64,000 nucleotides of DNA, from the NCBI RefSeq assembly GCF_022539315.1, contig NC_066329.1, forward strand, positions 5,927,072 to 5,991,071, given 5' to 3'. Origin of the DNA: Serinus canaria. Lineage: Eukaryota; Chordata; Aves; Passeriformes; Fringillidae. The notes under the pieces were generated by a model that was not told the DNA's origin, did not search any database, and saw only the letters and a program-made list of their open reading frames with translations. A program made the position numbers and the translations under genes. Shown piece after piece: positions 25,101-38,300 of the stretch (position 1 is the first letter of the stretch; every line of letters begins with the position of its first letter).

Positions 25101-27807
25101 CATGTGGTTCAGTGATTTGAACATGTGGCTTGAAATATCAGGGGAGTCATAAACAAAATCTGAGATGATACTGTGGATTAACTTGTAGTTCTTAAAAGAT
25201 CATTGCTGTCAGCTTGCTGTGTACAATGTCTTTGATAAGAATCTAACTATTGTAAGGAAAAAAGTTTTGTTAGCTTCTGTGGCAGACTTAAGGGTAATGT
25301 AAGTAAGGTTTTTTCCTGTTGTTGCTTGCGTGAGTTGTTGAGGTGAGAACTTTGTGTTGTCTGGCAGGTAATGATTAGTTGGGTATTAAGCTTTTATTAT
25401 TATAAATATAGAAAGCAAACATCCTTGTAAGAAGTGCTTAGTTTTAAAGAGTACTAATTCAGATGAGTAGCAGTTTAGGGCAGTGCTAGAGCTTCAGTGA
25501 CACTGAAATATCCTGTTCCATAAGAGAAAATACTTCTCCCTTCCAGGCTCTTCTTAATGGTTATTTTCACATGATCTGTGTTCCTGATAGGAAACAATGC
25601 TGTACTTAAGAGATCTTTTTTCTGTTTACCCCTGTGTGCTAAAAAAGTACTTCTGGGTGTGTGGTCTTGCCCAAAGACAACACAGGAAAATTGCAGTTGT
25701 TTTAGAAGAGGTTAAGCAGCTGAATGTTGGTGAAAATGGAGGTGGCAGCAGAAAGAACTTGTCAAATAGGACTGTGAGATCTTAGATTCGTTGTAGATTT
25801 ATCCCTGATTTTACAGGACAAAGGCCCTTAGGAGAGAGGAGATGGAAAGAACATGTGGAAGGTTTCTGTTCTGTTCCATACCTGAGCAGCTGTCTTGGTG
25901 CTATCAGCCTTTGCTAGTTAACTAAAGGACTTACATGTCTCTACCCAGCTTGAAAAACAAGCTGTCATTAGCTGGAACTACTGAAACAATTGTTTGCATG
26001 CAGAAAATAGTCAGTGTCTCCCTGAGAAGTAGCAATTCCCTTTTTATCTGAGAGACTGAATAAAAGGTGTGCTAAAATCAGATTTTGGAACTGACCCTAG
26101 CTATCAAAATAGTGCAAATCTCTCTCTCATGGTCTGCTGTGTTGTGGTTTTTTGTTTGTCTTAACTCTTTCTTCAAGCTGTTTTAAATGTCAACATCTGT
26201 TGTTACTACATGGCTGTATGAACCTGTGACAGTGTTACTAAAACCCTGCTTAAATGTCTGTTCCTTCTCCTTTAGATTTCTTCTTCACTGAAAAATCACT
26301 CCTAGCTTTTCTCAATGAAATCATGTGACATCATTAGTACAGTATCAGTGATTGGTTTTGCTCACGCAGGTGTCAAAAAAGTGAAGCAATTAAGTTCATC
26401 ATAAATCACTAACTTACCTTTCACATGCTAAATGTGCATCTTACTGCTGCACTTTTTGTTAATTTATGCTTAATATTAAAAACAACTGTTACTGGCAGGA
26501 TAGTTTTCAAACTCTGTGGCTATTGAGGCAGCTCCTGTTCTGTCAGGACTGTTTTTTCTGGCTTGTTACTGTTACTAAGGTTATTGAACACACATTTTTC
26601 TCTGTAGTGTTTTTGCATGCTTTGCTCAGTGAGAAGGGATTGCCACTCAATGTTTCTGCTGCTTTCAGCAATGTGATGTCAGTTGTTGTAAGGCCAGGAC
26701 TGGTGAGTTACTGTGAAGGAAGCTGGTATCAATTCTACATTCCTTAGTTTGTTGCTGTTTACATTTGGATTTGTGGTAAGAAATGCTTCTGTTTAGCAGT
26801 TTAGAGACAAATATCAGATTTGAGCGTGGCTTTGAGTATTTGTTTTGAGGTTTGTTCATGGGTGGAAAAGACTGAGATCAGTGCCCCAAACAAAGCCACG
26901 CTGGTGTTCCAGCATCTGCTGGAGTGACCATCATTGTATGAACTTGCATTCCCGCCCAGAGAAAAATATAGCAGTAAATGGCACTGTGGGGTGTGAGGTT
27001 CACTGTGTAAATGTCAGGTGCACTTCCATTTCCTGGAGAGTGACTTTTCTTCGGAAAGCAACAGGAGCATTGGTGACATTGCTGTGAGCACCTTGCCACT
27101 CTCACCCTGTTGTTTGCCTGGTACATCTCTACTGGTGGTTGTCCTGGGAAGTTGAGAGTAAAGGACAGACATGCCTGCTGTTCATAGGTGTAAGAATCAC
27201 AGGGAAATAAAGTTGGAAAAAAGGGTTTCCAGCAGAGGGTCAGTCACAGCTGCGTTCCTGTGATAGGTGTTGGGAAATGCTTCATGGTGCAAATTCCATC
27301 TTCACCAAATCCCTTCAGTGAACCTGAGGACTTCGATTCATTCTCAGCCATAGGAGAGGATTTTAGATGGGATGCCAGTTCCATGGGAAATCATTTGTAG
27401 TGCACTTTGGTCTCTATTCATGTTGATTTTGTTTACAAATACGATTTTCTGGTGTTCATTCATGGTCATTGAGCTAAATCTTGGCATATCACTGCAGCTT
27501 ACTCACGCCCTGCACTTGAAAAGGCCCGAGATTTATGGGGATGTATTTAAATGCAGTTAAAGCTCTTTCCTTACAGGGGAATTTTGCTTACATTTTGATT
27601 TTGAAAAATTACCCATCTAAGTCTCTGACGGTATTTATACTTCTTTTGACAGTAATCCAGTCCCTCATAGCACTGGTGAATGATCCACAGCCCGAGCACC
27701 CCCTCCGGGCTGACCTAGCTGAAGAATACTCTAAGGACCGTAAAAAATTCTGTAAGAACGCTGAAGAGTTTACAAAGAAATATGGTGAAAAGCGACCAGT
27801 GGACTAA
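12626..27807 (+). CDS. UBE2L3: Ubiquitin-conjugating enzyme E2 L3 (UbcH7), four coding exons
   Basis: Coding exons are 12626-12652 (MAASRRLMK), 21097-21192, 24487-24673 and 27653-27807, all bounded by GT-AG introns, giving a 154-residue protein. As far as I can recall the human protein, every residue matches. The product carries ubiquitin as a thioester on the active-site Cys86 (KGQVCLP) and passes it to HECT and RBR-type ligases such as parkin and HOIP in the cytosol and nucleus. Visible landmarks are Phe63 (EYPFKPP), the E3-contact loop residue, and Pro88 and His119 (PEHPLR), which family studies link to its lack of direct lysine reactivity. The whole protein is one UBC fold. The start is fixed by the MAASRR N-terminus and a YY1-type initiation context. 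Expression is expected to be broad from the CpG-island promoter. The gene is more compact than the human one (about 17 kb here). Confidence 0.98.
12653..21096 (+). other. UBE2L3: UBE2L3 intron 1
   Basis: 8.4-kb intron with donor GTAACA right after codon 9 and acceptor TTTTCAG. The first 550 bp is still CpG island; the rest is AT-rich. It contains a 38-bp tandem duplication (19894 on) and a G10 run near 19465. No nested gene is supported; the longest minus-strand frame (14489-15061) has no recognisable motif. Confidence 0.85.
19894..19964. repeat. 38-bp tandem duplication
   Basis: TAGAGCTGTTTTGGAAGACA and the bases that follow occur at 19894 and again at 19932, almost identical. It lies inside UBE2L3 intron 1 and is a simple local duplication. 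Confidence 0.85.
21193..24486 (+). other. UBE2L3: UBE2L3 intron 2
   Basis: 3.3-kb AT-rich intron, donor GTGAGT and acceptor TTGCAG. No nested gene, RNA or clear repeat is seen. Confidence 0.85.
24674..27652 (+). other. UBE2L3: UBE2L3 intron 3
   Basis: 3.0-kb AT-rich intron, donor GTAGGA and acceptor TTGACAG; it splits a Val codon (phase 1). No nested gene is seen. Confidence 0.85.
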
Positions 27808-29700
27808 AATCTGACACAAGTGCTGTCAGCAACCTATGATAGAAGATCGGAGCAGTGCATTTGAGACACCCCGTAAAGCAGGACTCTATGGAAAATTGAC
27901 AAGTGCCACCTTTCGGTGTGAACTTGTGGCTGTTACTAACTTTCTACAGTTTTCTTAATCAAAAGTGGGCTAGGTAACCTGTAAAGAAAGGATTAAAATT
28001 TAAGATGTTCTAGTTCTGCTTTCTTTGTTTAAAAATCACTGCTTCAATATACTTTAAAGTATGCTGTTTTCTTTTTTCTGTCAGAATTTATCAAAAATAT
28101 CTTAGACTTATATTCTGCCCTTAAATTGAAAAGGTTGTGGCTGTCATTTCTTATTTTTCCTTGCAGTTCCTACTATCTTGAGTTCATTCATTGAATTTTA
28201 ACCCCCTCCTCAAAGTAATGTCTTAGGAAAAATATCCCAGTTCCGGCAGAAAATGATTGTTTGGCAGTTTCATTTACTTTTCTTTCTAAATGTTGCACTG
28301 TGCTTTGTGGGACTTGTTGCAAGTTCCCCCGAACTTCAGCTTGTAACATAATAAACAAATTCCAACCCACAAAACCAATCAGAAATAATGTCTGGGTCTG
28401 ATGTAAATCTGGCCAGTGTTTATTAAACGGGGACACCCGAGTTTTTGTGTGCATCATTGAATTAGAATATGGCTTAAGTTCTGCTCTTGGAAAACTTTGG
28501 GAAAAAAATCTGTAGCAAACAAGTAGTAGAATGTGATTGCAAACTTCCTTCACTTCTGTCTTTAATATCTATGCAGAGTAGTAGGAAACATGCACAGAAC
28601 AACATTGCAACCAATCCAGGAGAGTTCCAGAAACTGGGGACCAAGAGACAAACTGTCTTTTGAATTTAAAATCATTATTTTGGAAACGTTAATTTTGAAC
28701 TCAAGAACTAAATCTGACAGCACCGCTGTCCTCTCTGAACATTTTCCCTCAGAATGCGTCAGGAGCATCTGTGTTTGTGGGAGGGCCCTTGAGCTGCTCC
28801 CAGCCCCAGCACGGCTGCGAGGCCAGGCCTGAGCAATAACAGAGTGTGCTTGGCTGCTGCTGCTGCTGTGTTCAGCACACGGGGCAGGGCCTTTAGTGAG
28901 TGTTCAGTGTCAGTGCAGTTCATCAGCTTTGTCAGGGAGAGCCGTCCTGCGGCTGCCCCGGGGCACTCCTGCGCATGCTGAAGGAAAGGAGAGGGAGCCT
29001 TTCCCTTCAGAGCTGAGCATCCTTTGCCTGTCTCTGCTGCTTCTGCTGCCTTTCCTCCCCAGCCCAGAGCGTGATCCTAGCTCCACAGTCAAACTGCCAC
29101 ACAGTCAACCTGCTGTCTCCCCTTCTGCAGCTGGGGTCTGCTACTGAGTGAATGGATTATTTCCAGAAATCCATCGGTATCTGGGAGCACATATCGTTTC
29201 GATGTGCAGGAAGCTGAGTTGAAATAACCCTGACACCTAGGTGGTTGCCTGTACTCCTAAATTCAGTTTTAATACAGCCTCTGCCTTTGCAACCTTTCAG
29301 AACTAGTGTGTCAAGCAGTAGATCGCTCTTGGTTTTAACTTCTTGTGTATTTGCTATTTCCTTATTCGTCCCTCTCCTCTGGCTTTCATTTCCAATTTAG
29401 TGTAAACAATGACAGCCCAGTACCTCACCTCTGTTGAAAGTAAATTTTTTTATGAGTTAGGGAGCTAAGAAATTTTATGTTTAAGTGTTCTTAGACAGAT
29501 TCTTTGGCAGGTAAATAAAGTTAAACCACATTCACCTTATTTACGGAAACTCGCATTTCCTAAGTGTTTTCAGGCTTGTGAGAGCACTATTACCAAATTT
29601 TCACATCTTTGTGTCTTCATTTGCAGAAAGTTGGTACTGATTTTGTTTCGTTCACGCTCACTCAGATTCATAATAAAATAATGCCAAATTATCTGTCAAA
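27808..29700 (+). other. UBE2L3: UBE2L3 3' UTR (extent inferred)
   Basis: The sequence after the stop codon has candidate polyadenylation signals AATAAA at 29514-29519 and 29672-29677. A long 3' UTR is usual for UBE2L3, so the distal signal is the likeliest main end. A short CTG run lies near 28857. The 3' end is inference. Confidence 0.5.
29672..29677 (+). terminator. UBE2L3: Candidate UBE2L3 polyadenylation signal
   Basis: AATAAA in a T/A-rich context about 1.87 kb after the stop codon. An alternative copy lies at 29514-29519. Confidence 0.4.
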
Positions 29701-30794
29701 CTGAAGTGTGTAACTTCTGCATCACCTGAGTCACTGTACCTTTGATCATGTCTGTTGGCATGGAAACTTACCATTCTCTAAATTTTATTTGGAACAAATC
29801 TGTAGCACTAGTTTGCTGCCCTCGTTGCTACTCAATAGTTACTCTGTGGTTGTAAAGCCTCTCAGGTCAAAGACTGCGCCCGTCTGCCTGGCTGTGACCG
29901 GATGCTGCGGAAGGGACGGAAGGGCTGCGAGCCCGCAGGAGCTCCGGCTGAGCCGCACCAGCCGCTCCCCTCCAGCTGCAGAGCTCACACGAAGACAGAT
30001 CTCGCTATCAGTTCTCTTGGTGTGTTCTTCATAGTCCAATTGCTAAACTGTGAGACAAAGTGTAAACAAAGTGCTGGCGCGTGTCTGGGGCAGCCTCTGA
30101 ACAAAGGGATCTGGCACCCGTGTGGCTGAAGGCTGAGGATGAGAAATCCAAGTGCGAAGTCCTAGGATAACTCAGGAAATCAAGCTCTTGTTCTCTCTGG
30201 TTCCCTAAGCCATGCTGAATTTTAAATGTGCAGTTGAACATCCACAATGAAAGCAGCACACTGGTGAAACTACACCCAGGAGTACTGGTATAGGCTTTCT
30301 GCAAGTCCATTCTGCTACCCTAATAAAAATTGCTCTCAAAGGCTTTGTGGCATGGTTTTATTTTCACAGAGGTCTGGGAATTAACTGGGATTGTAGTAGT
30401 GTTTTAATTTCAACTTGGGTTGTTTTTAAAGTTTTCACAGAACTACTGAGAAATTTCCTTATCTCCCTATATTTTATGCAATTGAAAGGTTCCCTATTGA
30501 GTTGTCTTTTAGAAGTTCGTTATTCATTTTACTGATTAAATGTAAATTTGGGGTTTAATGCTCTTCATTTGAAAATAATGAATTTACAAAATCTTGTTTT
30601 TCACAGTATGGTGCTCGGGTAAAGGCTCCCCCCAGGCCTTCAGTGCTTAGCTGCAAGGACATGCATGCAGAATTCCACAAGTGTGTAACGTCCTGATGGG
30701 TGCGATCAGAGCCAATCCAGCGCTTAGAACGTGAGGCAGTTTAAATGTTTATAATTCTTAGTTATTATATTATTAGGTTTAAAAATATCCATGA

Positions 30795-30960
30795 GGACGC
30801 GGTGACAATTCCATACCCGGTGGAGCTGTGCGTTCCGGCAGCGGCTGCAGTGCGGCCCGGAGGGCGCGGGGTGGCGCTGGCCGGTGCGACCGCTCCGGGC
30901 GCGGGGCTGTTCCGGTACCCCCCGGCAGCGGCTTCGGGGCCGGGGCATCCCCAGGGTAAC
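30795..30960. promoter_or_regulatory. Orphan CpG patch
   Basis: About 165 bp of CpG-dense sequence sits in AT-rich DNA at the 3' ends of two convergent genes. On the plus strand it is followed by a donor-like AGG-GTAACT near 30953. No known exon matches. It could be an orphan CpG island or the promoter or exon of an unknown transcript. Confidence 0.3.
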
Positions 30961-32328
30961 TCCTGCCCTGCTCTCACCCGACCCCGGCTCATACCTCTAA
31001 GGCATTTCTATAATATAGGAAAGAATCGGGGAAAAGATTTTCTACAGCATCCTTGATGTTTTTTCTACTTGTACAGGACAGAAACTTCCTGAGGTGTTCT
31101 AGGAAAGGTCAGACAGTTCCCACTAATGACACAGAAAGGGAGGCCCTTCCAGCGGTGTGGGAGCAGACAGGTGAGTGGGTTTAGTTCACTCACAAGGTGT
31201 AATTAAACCTGAAAGCCTCCTGAAGCTTTGCAATAGAAAAGGTCTCTGTTTATTTTTCATTTAAAAGAATAATGATGATACTGATATTTTTTATATTAAA
31301 AAATACTGTTAACAAAACCAATTATGTTAAATAGATCACTCTTGTGCAGAGAATTTCTCCCCACGTGAAAGTACTTACAGGAATGATGGGGCTGCAGTTA
31401 AGAACATAGCACTACTGGGACTTGCTGGAGTTCAAATGCTCTGGTGACAGGAACAAAAGGGACAAATACAGGGACCTTCTGCACTCGCAGCCGTGCCGTG
31501 CTCGTGGCTGGCACAGCTCATGGTTGTCCTGAGGGACAGTGGGTGGTGCAGGACCAGTTGCTGCTGCTCTCACACACAGCAGTTACTTTGCAGGAGATGC
31601 TGCTCCTGCAAAGTCATCCAAAAAATAAGAAGCCTCTCCAAAAGGGCTACAGAAGATGTTACTTTCCTAGGGGGGTTTAACACCAAGAGGCAACGTAAAC
31701 AGGCAGACACAATTCCTGCCGGCTGAGGCGGCTCCCAGGAAGCAGCTGCAGACCCCACTGGGCCACGTGTGACCCGAGTGCTCTGACCAGAGAAGGGCTC
31801 TGAGGGTGACATGTCCATGCACCCCTCACCATCGGTGCGCAGGTACGAGTGGAGGGCCAGGGACTGGCTGCTTTCAGAGAACCAGGTGCTGAAGGTGGCC
31901 CGGCCTCCTGTGGGTGACCTGCATTGAGTGGGTGTGCTAAAGCAGCACCTGCTCCCCAGCAGGGTTCTTGTTTTGCTATCAAGTCTGAAAGGAGAAATGA
32001 TCAGACCCCTCAGGGGGCTGTGCTGCAGTGTCTCACAGCCAAGTCTGTCCCCGTGCTGCTCCTTTGCTGGCAGGAGCTGAGCCCAGGGAGCATGTGCTGC
32101 ACTGGGGCACTGTGGAGAGGGTGTCACAGAAGGAGTTTGGCACATTTTGAGCAGATGTTGTGGCCTTAAAACTGGCAGCTGGGGCTCTGGGGTACTGCCT
32201 GGAGCTGCTCACAGGGTGGTGGTGTCCATTGCCAGGCTGTTCACAGCTCCTGAGAGCTGTACCAGGGACTGTGACACTGATAACAGTGATCTGGCTTCTC
32301 TGGACATTAGCAATTGCCTGTCTTCGGA

Positions 32329-32350
32329 GGATGGATGGATGGATGGATGG
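32329..32350. repeat. (GGAT)n tetranucleotide repeat
   Basis: About five and a half uninterrupted GGAT units lie 9 bp beyond the YDJC stop codon on its downstream side. Confidence 0.9.
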
Positions 32351-32353
32351 TCA

Positions 32354-32359
32354 TTTATT
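32354..32359 (-). terminator. YDJC: Polyadenylation signal overlapping the YDJC stop codon
   Basis: On the minus strand the stop TAA is followed at once by ATAAAT, so AATAAA shares its first base with the last base of the stop. If used, the 3' UTR would be only a few tens of bases. Whether it is used is unknown. Confidence 0.35.
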
Positions 32360-35300
32360 TAAAGATCTTTGAATGAACACAGCTGAATGTTCCTGCTTTT
32401 GTAATGGCTCTGCAGCTCTGGCTTAATTAATGTCTGGAGTTCATGGAGGCGTTCCCAGGACTGTGAGAAATCATCTGGTCCTTCCCCACAGCCCCCGACA
32501 GGTGGGACACTGGGGTACCCCGGGTGCACCATCAGCTCGATTGTCACGGTGCCGCTCTGCGCTGCCCTGGCCGGGAGCTGCAGGACGGCGCTGTCGATGG
32601 CGCTCCGGATGCTGCTGACAGACATGTTCCTGCCCATGGTGCTCAGGCCTATGTAAATGTCTGGCCACCTGCAGCCAGAGGAGGGAACGCTGCTGTTAAT
32701 GCTAAAGAGGCAGGTAGAGAATTGTGTTACATCCAGTGGATTAGGAATCAAAATTTACCTAAAATTTAAGATATAAAATTGGGAGGAGTTTAAAAAACCT
32801 TTTAACTATAAACAAAAGTAAAACCAGAACTTTTCCTGATTGAAGCCAGGATCCTATTTCAAGCAGCAGTTCTGCAGGGACAGCAAGGCCCAGCACAGCC
32901 CCAGCACTGTGTTTGGCATCTGTGAGCTTACAGGTGCATTTTATTGTCCCAAAAGCAAAGAGCAACACTGAACTGAGAAATGCCACACTATCAAAATAAA
33001 TTAATCCTGAATAATAACCCTCAGTTAAGTAGAAACAAAAGTGACTGAAATAAAATGGCAACTACCCAGCTCAAGAAGCCTTCTGCCAGAATATATCAAA
33101 GAGCCATAATAACTGGACAAAATGTTACTCCTAGAGGACACCACCTACACTCTGCTTCTTAGCTTCACACAATTCTTTGTTCAAGTCTGGCTGCAAGTGT
33201 CAGTTCTAAGTGTAGCCTGGATGAGTCCAGGAGAGCTGAGCCGCTGCATGTGAGGGCAGAATGAAAACGTTTTCAGAAGAAATCAAGGCTGGAGTCTTTA
33301 CCTCAATGATCACAGAGGAGCCCAGCTCAGCTGTTCTTGAGAAGGGAGAAATACCAGCCTGCTGCTGATGTTCAGAACCACTGACACAAAAAAAAAAAAA
33401 AAAATCCCAGAAGATAATGTTTCCACTGGACTGAGGAAGTAATGACATCTGCCCCAAAGGACAGGTGACTGCAAGGGTCTCTAGTGAAAGGCCTTTAACC
33501 CATAAAACAGTCTAAGCTTTTAAGAGAATGATTTTACTGGGGGAAGGGCTGAGCTTTCAGGGTTTGGCCTGAGATGCAGGACACTGACAAGGCTGTTTGC
33601 TTACAGCGGTGATCACCTGCTGTGGTACTACCAGCTGTCAGAGCTTATTGCTTCCCCTTAACAAATACCTGCTTCTAATTAGTCTCATTCCTGCTACTTA
33701 AAATCCTTTCTCTACTACAACAGGAAGATGAAAATTTAGTTAAACGCTTTCCTTAGATAATATTTTTAAAATTCCAGCATTGATGCAGCATTTCTCCTGG
33801 CATTCCAGATGCCAGGCTGACAAAGCTTCACTAGAAAGGCTGAGAAGCATACCCTGAAATGAACATTCCTATTCAAGTGGAAAGTGATTCATCTCTGTTC
33901 AAACAAAACTTCCTAAGCCCTTGTGCCCCTGGCACTTTTGTGCTCCTCCTGAACATTTCTCTAAGTCCAAAGAGGAAAGAGAAAGATGGTGTTCCACTTC
34001 TAAAAGATGCTATCAGGAACTGATACAATCTTAATGTTTTACTACAAAAAAGGATGAGTAATACCTGTCTTACCTTATTCCATGCTTTGTAAACACATCC
34101 ACTGTGTTAAAAGAATCTTCTTCTACTCCCAGGTAAAAGTCCATCAGGGATGGGGGAATCCAGTCACAGTTATGAAGGCCTGGCTCTATGGGGACACGTG
34201 TGTACTTAATCCCATATTCCTCTAACACCTCTGCAAACACATGCCTGACCTCTGTAAGCAAAACCAGAGACTGCAGTCAGGAGTTGGATAACCAGCTTCT
34301 CGTGTCCCCTGCAAGCTGTTAGCACAGAGGCTTCTTTCCTTTCTGTGTTTAAGAAAACAAAATTCCATTTGGTTTATCCTCTGCTGAAATCCATCTGTAT
34401 GGGACTCACCTTCTATACTGGAAGCATTTCTCCCTAAACCTCTACTGTAGGTGCCTTTCTTCCTTTCAGCACTGAGCCTTTAGTCCATCCCCCCTTCTAA
34501 GTGAGTGACTCTGGTCTTACAGTACACCAGAGGTGGCTGCACTGTCAGGAACAAATTCTTCATCAAGTCCTTGTACAGCCTTGTACAATGTTATCTGGAG
34601 GCAGTCAGTACTGGAGTGGGAAAACCTGGATTCTTTTCTCACTCCATTTTCTATCTCTGTACAACAATGACTTTATTTGCAAAACAAGGACAGAAGATCC
34701 ATGCTCATCTCTAAAGCTGAGACCTGCAGTCAGGGACTGGGGTGGGAACACAACAGACAGGATGGAGTTCTGTAGCATCTGAAAAAGCCACCAGCTATTG
34801 CAAGCCCTAACACTCCAGTTTAAACTGGCCAGTCTGCTGCTGGCTTTGGTCTGCCTCCTTCAATGTGGGTGAGAGCATGGAATTAGGATGCTGAGGAGAA
34901 TTATTGGTCCTTGGAGGAAGAGGTGTAACCTTGGCCATTTGTGTCATTAAAGGCCTGGTGGGAAGGCCCAGGGCTCCAAGCAGAGTTTGGGTCTGGGCAG
35001 GACTGTGGGCTCAGGTGGGAACATTCAAACTGCAACAGCAGCAGGTACTCATGGTGGGGCTTAATGCCCATACAGGGAGCTGTGGCAGGGGGAGTCCCTC
35101 TGAGCTGACTCTTTCACCTGCTTGGTGCAGGAGATTTCCTTCTTACCTGGGAGAACGTGGACGTGCTGGTGCCCATCCATGTGAGGAGGTAGGTGACCTG
35201 TCAGCTCATGGAACAGCTCCACCTGGGCCTTTAGCTCCTGCTTCACCTGCACAGCAGAAAAGGGTCAGAGCAAGACCTGGCAGAGGCTGAGAGCAGGGGA

Positions 35301-38300
35301 GTGATGGGGCTGCTGGGACCCCACTGAGCAGGAGTCAGGACCCAGTTCTGGGATTCAGGATGTGCTGTGGTTGTACAGGGATGTGCAGCACTGCTGGGCT
35401 ACCCAGAGCCTCCCTTGGGCAGGGGGCTCTTTGTGGTACTGCTTATGGGGATGTTCTAAACACATAGGATATTTGAACACCTATTTTTGTTTTAAATTGA
35501 TGTGGCTTTGATCACCTGAACATGTTCATCCTTGCTCGTGGGGCAAAACCAGCCACCTCCCTAGAGAACCAAAATTTCTCACAAGCTGATGAATGGCCTG
35601 GTACCTACTTAGGGCTTTTCTGTCATTTGCTCTGTACTGATCTCTAGGTTCTTTGTAAATACCTGTCCCAATGTCTCTTCTACCTCCTCAGATAAATAGT
35701 TAACAGTGTATACAGGCACTGAATCAGGGAGGAATGGGTTCTCAAAGGCTGTGGAGCCTTTGGCAGAATGAGGCTCAGGACCTAAAAGCCAGCTCAAGCT
35801 GCACAGGCAGCACAGGCAGGGTTCATCTTTAAGCCTACTCATAGCTGGGATCTGGGAAAGGTCTTCAGCTGTTATGTGCTGGGATAAATACAGGCTGATT
35901 TGTATCAGGAAGGCAAGTTATACAGCTGTATGTGGCTTTCCCCTACCTCTGACATATTCAGGAGACCTTTTGATAGAGCTGTTCTGAATCCCATTTTTCC
36001 ATGGAAGAATCCATCTTGGTTGAGCAGAGAAGAGTTTGTCTTGAGCACCTCACACACAGGGGAGCCCTCAGAGAGGTTGGCATGCAGGCCTATTGGGATG
36101 TTGTATCTGTAAGAGAGTGAAATATCTACCAAGCTTTGCACCTCCCTCACTGTGGTCAAAAAGGGGGAGATTAAAGTGTAAGAACCAGACTGATCTTAGA
36201 GGTGTTGCAGTACTCACTGGAGTACATCTTTGTATCTCTGCTCTTCCAGAAAGGATGGCAGAGTGACCCCAGCCAGAGCAGGGCATCTCCAGGTAACAAC
36301 CCTGAGCAATCTACCCAGGGCCAGCCTGTGAGTGCCCCCAAACCCTGCCCCCATCCTGGCTCACAGCACGAGCTATCTTGGGCTAAATGCTGTAACTGCA
36401 CTCCAGGAACTGCAGTCACTGATAACCAACCTAAAAATCCAGATCTTGCAGCTTTCTCTAAAGTGCTCCATTAGCTTTTGCTAGGTGTCCCCTCGAGTTG
36501 TTCACCCTCTTAAAGATGGTACATTTATGAGACATGTGAGTTTTACTTGATGACTCCTAAAGCTGCCCTAAAGTAGAATCCAGTAATTCCTCTATAAACA
36601 GTGCCCAAGGAAGCTGTTATGGCAACAGCACAGGCTACAGGTATAAATACAAGGGGCTGCAGCTGGAATTGCCTGCAGGCCAGGCTTCTGTCTACTGGAG
36701 GAATCACTCAGTGAGTGGCAAGGCTGAGCTGTACAGAGCAGCATCTCCCTGGCACAGTCAGAGAAGGATTAGTGCAAGGAGGCCCACAATGAAGTGTAGA
36801 GCCTTGCTAAGGAGGCACAGGGGTATGACTGATTACCCAGTTGCATGCTGTAAGATTCTAAAAAAAAAAAAAAGGAACTATGGAGCTGGTATGGCTGCAG
36901 AGCTCCCCCCAGGGCTTAGCAGAGTGCTGGTGTTTCCTTTCTGGTCTGTGCTGTGGATTCCCCTACAATGAGAACAGAACTTGTGCATGTTTGGATTTGT
37001 GCTGGGTCTCATTAGCATTTCTGGAAATCCTCAGAACCAGTAGCCAAAGTGATGCTTTGAAACTTTTTCCAAGACAACCCGTGGCCTCTGGCTGACCCAG
37101 TGAGTGGATGACAGAGGTGCAATGTTCCATCTGTGCTGCCCAGTCTGAGTCACGGTGCAGAGTGAATTTCAAGACAAGAAGTCTGTGATGCTTTAAATCC
37201 TTCTTGGAACTTCTGCGTGGAGCTGTTAAAAGTGGGTGTGGTCTGTCCCTGACACAGACCTTGTACCACGAGGAGAAAACAAAACAATCTCCATTGAGGG
37301 AAAGGGTACAAAACTGAGACATCTGAAGCTGACTGGTGAAGCACCAGCTCACTGGAGACAGGACTGTGGATGGATTGGACCAAGTCAGAGTCATTTAGCT
37401 CATTCAGGTTGTAAGGCTTTGGCCCTTGAAGGACTGAAAGCCTTTTTTTTCCTGGTGCAGTCAGTTGCTAGATACTACTTCTCAAAGACATAAATGTTGG
37501 GAGTCAAATTGTATGCACAGCTCTGTGGAACAAAATTAGTCCATTGTGTGATTAAGGAGCTTGAATGTTTGTTTAATGGAGCAAAACAGCTTGTGGAGAA
37601 AAAGGTCCTCTCTGGCTTTTCTGATCTGGTGATTGCTGTGCAGCAGGGCCCAATTGTTTCATTGATGATAAATGTTCATCATAGCAGGGGACTGAGCACG
37701 TGTGCACACCAACTCCTGGCTAGCACAAGAACTGGAAGGTGGCACTGGGGGGACAGGCTGCAGGGCAGCGCAGGAGGCAGCTACAGTGCAGAAGGGTTGC
37801 TGTGGCAGGAGGGCTTCCCATCCATCCTGTGACTGGCTGGGCACTCTGCACAAGCCCAAAGGCAGAAGGGAAGCCTGTGACTTTCTTCTGGTTTTCTTTT
37901 AGAAATCCACCCCAGATTCTTTACTCTGCCTCTGGGAAGCTCTTAATGCCTCAGCTGGAGTATTATTTGTACCACAGCCAGTGCTGTTTGCAAGAAGAAA
38001 AGGATTCCTGTGTTACCATGAATCAGCAGATGGACTTTTTCTGTTGAGTACTCTCTTTCTCATGTGTTGTGGGAGGGCAAGAAATGAACAGCTGAGCCTC
38101 TCAGTGTTGTCTCCCAGGAGCATCAAATGAACTGCCTCCAATTGTGCAATGCCTCAAATGCTGTGAGGGAGGCTATTTCCAGGAGAAGGCAAGTCCCTCT
38201 GACAGGTGTGGGACACCAAGGAGCCAGGGGCTGCACTGAGGAACATGAGAGCAGCTCCGGGCCAGGGCTGAACCCAGCCCCAGAGCTGGGGAATGTGCAG

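Larger units (their letters stand above)
29701..32358. other. Convergent intergenic gap between UBE2L3 and YDJC
   Basis: Both flanking genes end here. The sequence holds two small CpG-rich patches (about 29875-29990 and 30795-30960) and a TTTATT at about 31249 that could be a distal polyadenylation signal for YDJC on the minus strand. A (GGAT)n run lies at 32329-32350. No gene is recognised. Confidence 0.5.
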
